Assembly: GCA_009773315.1 (NCBI GenBank) | Contig: WRPE01000005.1 | Location: forward strand, 26,767-90,766 | DNA length: 64,000 nucleotides | Direction: 5' to 3' | Origin: Syntrophaceae bacterium | GTDB taxonomy: Bacteria; Desulfobacterota; Syntrophia; Syntrophales; Smithellaceae | Shown here: one piece after another, positions 57,415 through 64,000 of the stretch | Layout: every line of letters starts with the position of its first letter | Position numbering within the stretch: the first letter of the stretch is position 1 | Translations under genes and position numbers: made by a program | Notes under the pieces: generated by a model | Databases searched by the model: none | Told to the model about the DNA's origin: nothing | What the model saw: only the letters and a program-made list of their open reading frames with translations

Positions 57415-59079
57415 ATGGCGATTCTCCTTTATTCATCAGAACTCCGCATGGCCATAGCCGATGATCCCCAGTTTCTGTCCGACGAATCGGCATTATCGTC
57501 AATGGATCATGACGGCACGCCCATCATCCTTCAGGACTGGGAAACCTATTTTGTCAAGTTTTATGGTGAAACCGAGCCCCCGTTCTTTCCGGAACCAGGG
57601 AGATATTACAATCAACGAAAATTTCCAGGTCGGCTGTTTGAGGTAAGTTTTCGCAACGCCGTGGGAATGACGCGCATCGGCCCCATCCCTATCCTTGTTG
57701 TCAGCAGAAAAATCACGGATACGGTTTACGCGGCGATGCTGGATTATATCGCCGGGAAGTACGCCAATCTGGTGTTCAGCTTTGAAAACCCGCTCGGTCA
57801 GCAATACTGTAAGGATAGGCCGGGGCAGGATATCGCCTATGTGGAATATCTTTTCCTCAAAAAATATCTCCTGGACGGATCGCCAAACATAGACAGTATT
57901 GCCGCACTAATCCTGGCCAATCCCCACCGCAGGCTCTATCGGGAATATCGCCGTAACAGCATTGATGCGATCACAAGTATTCCGCCAGCGATGCTAGTCA
58001 ACATGTTCAGTTCACCCGACCGCTTCGCTGTCCTGAAACCCGATCATCCTTTGGTGTCAACAGCCTGCGGACGGGCCATCTTCAACAGAACCGGTCGGAG
58101 GTTGTTTCCCGCCGAGGCCATGGAGGAACGGAAGCATTATACAGTGGATACGAATGAAAACCGGTTCATGAAGCATTTTCTGCAATCGGTTCAGCGCCGT
58201 CTGCAAGGTCTGGCGAAAGCCCTGAAGGGAAAAAGCGGTGGCTATCTCAATCCCGATATTGAAGCATCTCTGGAAAAAATGGACAGGGGACTTATGTTTT
58301 TTTTATCCGATCCCTTCTGGTCCGATGTGGGAACCATGCGCTTCATTCCGGCCGGGTCGCAGGTCTTGCAGCGTCGCGACGGCTACCGCCAGTTGTTCCG
58401 TCTTTATTCTTTGCTTCAGCTTGCCACCCATTGCCATTTCAATAACGATGATTTTCAAAATCTTCTGGAAACCAAAGATACTCCGACGCTTTTTGAATAC
58501 TGGTCCTTTTTCGTTGTTAAGGATGTTCTGGATAAAATAAACAAAATCCGGTCCTGCAGGACGGTTGTATCCACCGATCCTCTTGAACAAAAAATAATTC
58601 AGGGCATCTGCATCGAATATGAAGGCGGAATTTTCCTGTGGTTCAATAGAATCTCTCCAGGGTCTCCCGGGTTCATGCCTTTCGAAAATCCGCGTAATAC
58701 CGTTCCCAATGAAAGCTACTCCCATAACCTGCGACCAGATATCGTCATTTCGAGAGGCAACAACATACTCATATTCGATGCCAAATTCAAAGGCCAGCGG
58801 GACAGTTTTTACGGTGATGAGAGGGGTGACGGAACCATCGGTAAATGGAGGGAAGAGGACATCGACAAGATGCATACCTACCGGGAGGCAATCCGGAATG
58901 TCTCCGGCGCCTATATCCTCTATCCGGGGGAGGAAGCGGCCATTTATTCGGCGCACAATTCGACAGGAATATATGAAGGTGTTGGAGCCTTGCCATTAAA
59001 GCCGGAAGCGGGGGCGCGACCGGTTCAGCGGCACCTCGAAGGTATCGAAAAGATAGTCAAAGAGTTTATTGCTGTATGA
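57415..59079 (+). CDS. DUF2357-domain / McrC-like PD-(D/E)XK nuclease protein
   Basis: Follows McrB-like gene; C-terminal LRPDIVISRGNNILIFDAKFKGQRDSFYGDE...DIDKMHTYREAI nuclease-like motif. Start approximate. Confidence 0.8.
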   Translation: MAILLYSSELRMAIADDPQFLSDESALSSMDHDGTPIILQDWETYFVKFYGETEPPFFPEPGRYYNQRKFPGRLFEVSFRNAVGMTRIGPIPILVVSRKITDTVYAAMLDYIAGKYANLVFSFENPLGQQYCKDRPGQDIAYVEYLFLKKYLLDGSPNIDSIAALILANPHRRLYREYRRNSIDAITSIPPAMLVNMFSSPDRFAVLKPDHPLVSTACGRAIFNRTGRRLFPAEAMEERKHYTVDTNENRFMKHFLQSVQRRLQGLAKALKGKSGGYLNPDIEASLEKMDRGLMFFLSDPFWSDVGTMRFIPAGSQVLQRRDGYRQLFRLYSLLQLATHCHFNNDDFQNLLETKDTPTLFEYWSFFVVKDVLDKINKIRSCRTVVSTDPLEQKIIQGICIEYEGGIFLWFNRISPGSPGFMPFENPRNTVPNESYSHNLRPDIVISRGNNILIFDAKFKGQRDSFYGDERGDGTIGKWREEDIDKMHTYREAIRNVSGAYILYPGEEAAIYSAHNSTGIYEGVGALPLKPEAGARPVQRHLEGIEKIVKEFIAV

Positions 59080-59831
59080 TAGAAATAGCATACATGATCG
59101 AATTACTGAAAAAGCTCAATACGGATGTCACGTTCAGGCCAGATAACGGCGCGTTTCGCTCTAAACTGGTTGAAACGGTCATTGATAATGCTGATGAAGA
59201 ATACGTGGAGCTTTTTTCCGCAAATAGCTGCGATATACAGGTCATCATTTCGAATCGAACTATTGACGAAGGTGTAATACGGTTTGTGGTTGGCAGTGAT
59301 CTTGGTGAACAATCATTGGAATGCGACGTTTCCGTACTTAGTGAAAGGGCAATCCATGATCTTACCGGGCAGCTGACCCGATTAATTGCAGAACAGTCTC
59401 CACCTGAGACACATTGTCCACCAAAGGTCATTATCAGGAAAAATTATGAGGGTATGCTGAACATTCATCAGGCTGCGCAAAAACTCGGATGCTCGCAAAT
59501 ATTTCTGAAAAGCAGAATTCCCTGTACGTACTATACCTACAATGAGGTTAATGGTAAAAAAGAAATTAAGGAATATTACTGGTCAAAAAATCTGATTGAT
59601 CGACTATGCAACTCCAAGATGAATGGGATAAAAGAAGATGTGAAATATATTGCAGAGGAATGCTGTGAGGGTGATTACAAGTGGGCAGAGGAAATTTTGG
59701 GCTTGCTTGCACACCCTATGTCCATGCGCAAAGTTGATGCCGCATTACCGAAAAACATAACAAAACAGCCAGTAAAGTTCATTGCCAAGGGAACTACAAG
59801 CACCGAGCCTTCACGAAAGAAGATCCGATGA
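59076..59831 (+). CDS. Hypothetical protein with HTH-like C-terminal region
   Basis: 4-nt overlap with upstream gene; MLNIHQAAQKLGCSQIFLKSRIPCTYYTYNEVNGKKEIKEYYWSKNLIDRL. Confidence 0.65.
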   Translation: MIEIAYMIELLKKLNTDVTFRPDNGAFRSKLVETVIDNADEEYVELFSANSCDIQVIISNRTIDEGVIRFVVGSDLGEQSLECDVSVLSERAIHDLTGQLTRLIAEQSPPETHCPPKVIIRKNYEGMLNIHQAAQKLGCSQIFLKSRIPCTYYTYNEVNGKKEIKEYYWSKNLIDRLCNSKMNGIKEDVKYIAEECCEGDYKWAEEILGLLAHPMSMRKVDAALPKNITKQPVKFIAKGTTSTEPSRKKIR

Positions 59832-59881
59832 GTACTCCCCCTTTGAACATCTGTGAATTCATCAAGGAATCCTGAACGCTT

Positions 59882-62800
59882 ATGCAGAAAATTGAAGACA
59901 CAATTTATTACTCTGCTTCCGATGTCGTCAATTTTCTTGAATGCGAGCATCTGACGGCGTTGGGTCTAATCAACCTGGAAACCCCTCTTCCTCAAACTGA
60001 GGATGACGAGGAGGCCATTCTGTATCAGCAGAAGGGGGTTGCCCATGAAGGGGCGTATGTTGATCACCTTCGAAACAGTGTGTCATGTCTCGTGGATATT
60101 TCCGGACACAGGAATGATCTGGATATGGCGGTGTTGGCGACTCAGGACGCTATGCGTTCCGGGGCAGATATCATCTATCAGGCCGCTTTGCGAAATGGTT
60201 TCTTTATAGGCCATGCGGATTTCTTAAGACGGGTAGCCATGCCATCCAGCCTGGGCAACTTCAGCTATGAGGTTATCGACACCAAACTGGCCCGTTCTGC
60301 CAAGGCTTCATATCTCATTCAACTTTGTTTCTATTCCGAACTGGTTGCCCACATCCAGGGGCAGAATCCCCTCATGATGCACATCGTCCTTGGTGATCGC
60401 CGGGAGGTAAGTTATCGCCATGCCAACTATTCCCGGTACTATGGATTTCTTAAACAGCGATTTGTCAACCGGGTCCATTCACCAGCAAATGAAACCTACC
60501 CGGACCGCTGTGAACACTGTGATTATTGCCGGTGGCGAAATCTGTGTGAGGATCGCCGTCTCAAGGACGATCATCTGAGTCTGGTTGCCAATATCACTCG
60601 CCTTCAGATAAGGAAGTTGAATGCTCATGGCGTAACGACACTGGAATCACTAGCCAAACTTCCAGTGCATGAATATATCCCTAAAATGATTCCAGAAACG
60701 CTGGGAAAACTACGCCATCAGGCGGCGCTGCAACTTCGCAAACGGGAAACAGGAACAGACTGCTTCGATCTCCTGCCCCTGGATTTGGAAGAAAAAAGGG
60801 GATTCTTTAGACTGCCGAAATCTGATGCCGGGGATATTTTCTTCGATATGGAAGGAAACCCGCTTGCGGAAGATGGTTTGGAATACTTGTTCGGTGCTCT
60901 GATATTCAACGGGGGAAAACCTTCTTTCCAGAGCTATTGGGCACATAACCGGCATGAAGAACGACAGGCCTTTGAGCAGTTCTTGGATTTTGTCGCCGGT
61001 CATCTTCAAAAACATCCCCATGCCCACATCTACCACTATGCCCATTACGAAGAGACAGCCCTGAAACGGCTTATGTCCTTTCATGGGACGCGGGAAGCGG
61101 AGGTGGATAATCTGCTGCGCCTTGGCAAGCTCATTGATCTTTTCAAGGTTGTCCGGGAATGTATGATAATTTCAGAACCCCGTTATTCGATCAAGAATGT
61201 GGAGCATTTCTATCTCGAAAAACGGGTTGGGCAGGTCAAAGACGCCGGGGCAAGTATTGTCTATTACGAACGGTGGAAGGAGACGGGTAATCCTGAACTT
61301 CTCAACGCAATAGAAGACTACAATCGTGATGATCTCAAATCGACTCACGAACTTCGGCAATGGCTGCTGACATTGAGGCCGGATGGAATACCTTGGGCAA
61401 ATAGTGAATCTCATGCAACCATTGTTGAGATGGGCGAGTTGAATGAGGTTGAACAACGACTGGCCCATTACAGAGAATTGCTGGTCGATTCCCTTCCTGT
61501 GGACCGGAGTGTCTGGTCTTCACAGGAACACTTTCAGGAGCTGACCTGGCAGCTTCTCGATTTTCACCGACGTGCCGACAAGCCCGTCTGGTGGGCATAT
61601 TTCTCCCGGCAGGAGATGACCGATGAAGAACTCATGGAAGATGTGGAATCGATTGGCGGTATGACAAGAATTCCCGACGATTCCAAAAAATCAGACAGGG
61701 GTGCTTTAGAGTATGCGTATCGTTATCCTGAACAGGAAACGAAACTCAAAACAGGAGATAGTTGTATCCGCATTGATACGCTGGAGAAAATCAAGAATTT
61801 AGAAATTGATGAGGATAAGCGTTGTGTAAAACTTCTTTCCTTTCCCCGCAACAGCCCGTTACCTGACAAATTGAGCATTGGCCCGGGTGGGCCGATACCA
61901 ACGAAAACTCTTCGAGAAGCATTATACCGCTTTGCCGACAATGTCATCGCGGAGCAGCATGGTTATATGGCCATTGAGGCCCTGCTGAAGCAGGAACTTC
62001 CTCGAATCAAGGGCCATTCTCCGGGAACCTCCGTTATCATGGATATCGGTGATCCCCTTTCCCAAATTACAGAGGCCGTGGCAAACCTCGATCAAAGCTG
62101 CCTTTTCATCCAGGGACCTCCCGGTTCCGGGAAGACATGGACGGGCGCACATGTCATCGTAGAGCTTCTGAGCCGTGGGCTCCGTATCGGCATATCATCA
62201 AACAGCCATAAGGCCATCAACAATCTGCTGGCAAGTGTTGAAAGGATTGCCGAAGAAAAGGGCGTCACTTTCTGCGGGGCGAAGAAGTCTGTGTCTGACA
62301 GGGAAGACAGTTTGTTCAATGGCAAGATAATTGAGGATGTATTCAGCAATAAGGAGATGTGTGATGAATGCTGGCAGCTTGTTGCCGGGACAGCTTGGCT
62401 GTTTTCTACAGAACCAATGGATAAGGCTTTTGATTACCTATTTGTAGATGAGGCCGGACAAGTTGCTGTTGCGAATCTCGTCGCTATGGCAACCAGCACT
62501 AAAAATATCGTTCTTATCGGGGATCAGATGCAACTTGCGCAACCGATCCAAGGCATACACCCCGGTCGATCGGGAGAATCCTCTTTGGAATACCTTCTGA
62601 ACGGCATGGCGACCATTCCTCCGGAACGCGGTATCTTCCTCAAAACAACTTGGCGAATGCATCCAGATGTGTGCCGATTTATTTCCGATGCGGTGTATGA
62701 CAGTCGTCTGCTGCCGGAAATGGCGAACAGCGTGCAGCAACTTATCCTTGACAAGAATACACATCCTTTTCTCAAACCGGCGGGTATCCTTTTTGTCGCT

Positions 62801-63280
62801 GCCGATCATGATGCTTGCTCACAAAGGAGTGAAGAAGAGGCTGGGATAGTCTTAGAACTCTATCGGAGTCTCTTGAAACAAAGATTTGCCGATAAAAAAG
62901 GGAAGTCGCATCGGATAGCAGAAGACAACATTTTAGTAGTAGCACCCTACAACATGCAAGTGAATCTCCTCAAGCGTATTCTGCCAAAAGGTGCCCGCGT
63001 AGGCACAGTGGACAAATTTCAGGGACAGGAGGCCGAAGTGGTCATCATTTCTATGGCCACATCCAACGGTGATTATTTACCTCGAGTAATTGAATTTTTG
63101 TACAGCAGAAACAGACTGAACGTCGCCATTTCCAGGGCCAGATGTCTCGCTATCCTGATCGCCAATACAGCCCTGATGTCGATCCGCTGCACAACACCGG
63201 AGCAGATGGCTTTGGTTAACACCCTCTGCTGGGTTAAAAACTATTCCGAAACCACAATGATCACTTTACACTGCGAGTAG
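59882..63280 (+). CDS. TM0106-family RecB-like nuclease / RNase H-like / SF1 helicase fusion
   Basis: 1132 aa; N-terminal RecB-like with CEHCDYCRWRNLC, RNase H-like DIFFDMEGNPLAEDGLEYLFG, helicase Walker A FIQGPPGSGKTWTGA, VDEAGQ, GTVDKFQGQEAEVVIISM. Confidence 0.9.
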   Translation: MQKIEDTIYYSASDVVNFLECEHLTALGLINLETPLPQTEDDEEAILYQQKGVAHEGAYVDHLRNSVSCLVDISGHRNDLDMAVLATQDAMRSGADIIYQAALRNGFFIGHADFLRRVAMPSSLGNFSYEVIDTKLARSAKASYLIQLCFYSELVAHIQGQNPLMMHIVLGDRREVSYRHANYSRYYGFLKQRFVNRVHSPANETYPDRCEHCDYCRWRNLCEDRRLKDDHLSLVANITRLQIRKLNAHGVTTLESLAKLPVHEYIPKMIPETLGKLRHQAALQLRKRETGTDCFDLLPLDLEEKRGFFRLPKSDAGDIFFDMEGNPLAEDGLEYLFGALIFNGGKPSFQSYWAHNRHEERQAFEQFLDFVAGHLQKHPHAHIYHYAHYEETALKRLMSFHGTREAEVDNLLRLGKLIDLFKVVRECMIISEPRYSIKNVEHFYLEKRVGQVKDAGASIVYYERWKETGNPELLNAIEDYNRDDLKSTHELRQWLLTLRPDGIPWANSESHATIVEMGELNEVEQRLAHYRELLVDSLPVDRSVWSSQEHFQELTWQLLDFHRRADKPVWWAYFSRQEMTDEELMEDVESIGGMTRIPDDSKKSDRGALEYAYRYPEQETKLKTGDSCIRIDTLEKIKNLEIDEDKRCVKLLSFPRNSPLPDKLSIGPGGPIPTKTLREALYRFADNVIAEQHGYMAIEALLKQELPRIKGHSPGTSVIMDIGDPLSQITEAVANLDQSCLFIQGPPGSGKTWTGAHVIVELLSRGLRIGISSNSHKAINNLLASVERIAEEKGVTFCGAKKSVSDREDSLFNGKIIEDVFSNKEMCDECWQLVAGTAWLFSTEPMDKAFDYLFVDEAGQVAVANLVAMATSTKNIVLIGDQMQLAQPIQGIHPGRSGESSLEYLLNGMATIPPERGIFLKTTWRMHPDVCRFISDAVYDSRLLPEMANSVQQLILDKNTHPFLKPAGILFVAADHDACSQRSEEEAGIVLELYRSLLKQRFADKKGKSHRIAEDNILVVAPYNMQVNLLKRILPKGARVGTVDKFQGQEAEVVIISMATSNGDYLPRVIEFLYSRNRLNVAISRARCLAILIANTALMSIRCTTPEQMALVNTLCWVKNYSETTMITLHCE

Positions 63281-63291
63281 GTGAATCTGGC

Positions 63292-63335
63292 CCGAACGGA
63301 TTAATTTTTGTCTGCGTGTTGAGGTCACGGGACAT
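63292..63335 (-). pseudogene. 5' remnant of a second WYL-regulator gene
   Basis: Minus strand ATGTCCCGTGACCTCAACACGCAGACAAAAATTAATCCG = MSRDLNTQTKINP vs MTRDRNAQTKLIR at start of the 53599 WYL gene. Confidence 0.6.
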
Positions 63336-63487
63336 CGAAGGAAAAAATTTTAAATACTTTTTTTGTGAGAAAGCTGGCATTCTTTGAGGGTATACGAATC
63401 TTCAAACTCTTGCAAAAAATGATTCCTGTCCGCAGTTTGCTTGCGGTAGCGACTCCAATTACATGAATCGCTATGTTGTGTGCATAA

Positions 63488-63519
63488 AAAAAGCCCCTTT
63501 GAAAAATCAAAGGGGCTTT
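63488..63519 (-). terminator. rrn operon terminator
   Basis: AAAGCCCCTTTGATTTTTCAAAGGGGCTTTTTTT on the minus strand, immediately after 5S. Confidence 0.9.
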
Positions 63520-63530
63520 CTGTTTTAAAT

Positions 63531-63645
<115 letters not shown>

Positions 63646-63740
63646 TTTATCTCTTTATGAAATTGCATGACAATGCATATCGCTTTGTTGAAAATTGAGC
63701 ACGATTTAATAATGAGACCATATATATAAATAATTATTAT

Positions 63741-64000
<260 letters not shown>

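Overview
This 64 kb window looks like a deltaproteobacterial (Syntrophus/Smithella-like) chromosome segment; taxonomy is inferred from gene content only. The housekeeping backbone comprises: a TPP-riboswitch thiamine operon (thiN-thiD-thiC, minus strand); a sigma54 two-component pair and an HD-GYP regulator; an ADP-forming acyl-CoA synthetase; a DUF748/AsmA-like protein; a KAS III-like and radical-SAM pair; tRNA-Phe; rsmE/prmA; an OMP; a nitroreductase; tRNA-Glu; RNA methyltransferases; rhomboid; manC; maf; yggS; and the 3' end of an rRNA operon (23S partial and 5S, minus strand). Two defence islands are embedded. Island 1 (~11.0-33.5 kb) is a composite BREX-like locus: DUF4007 protein, BrxF-like protein, PglX methylase, BrxC, PglZ, BrxL and a Panacea/MazF-like pair. 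A cassette of other defence genes (membrane PIN nuclease, XRE-ImmA/PIN pair, AbiEi/AbiEii) separates pglX from brxC. Island 2 (~52.6-63.3 kb) has a divergent WYL regulator, several small AT-rich ORFs (two sharing a C-terminal module, one with a ScoMcrA-N-like region), a McrB-like AAA ATPase, a DUF2357 nuclease-like protein, an HTH-like protein and a giant RecB-RNaseH-SF1 helicase fusion. A remnant of a second WYL gene marks its far edge. The most exciting small item is a gene missing from the ORF track at 50877..51200 (minus). It encodes a secreted HMA-like protein whose CxxC motif reads C-F-S-TGA, with a SECIS-like stem-loop just downstream, making it a candidate selenoprotein (CxxU). Several MITE-like or palindromic intergenic repeats are also present.
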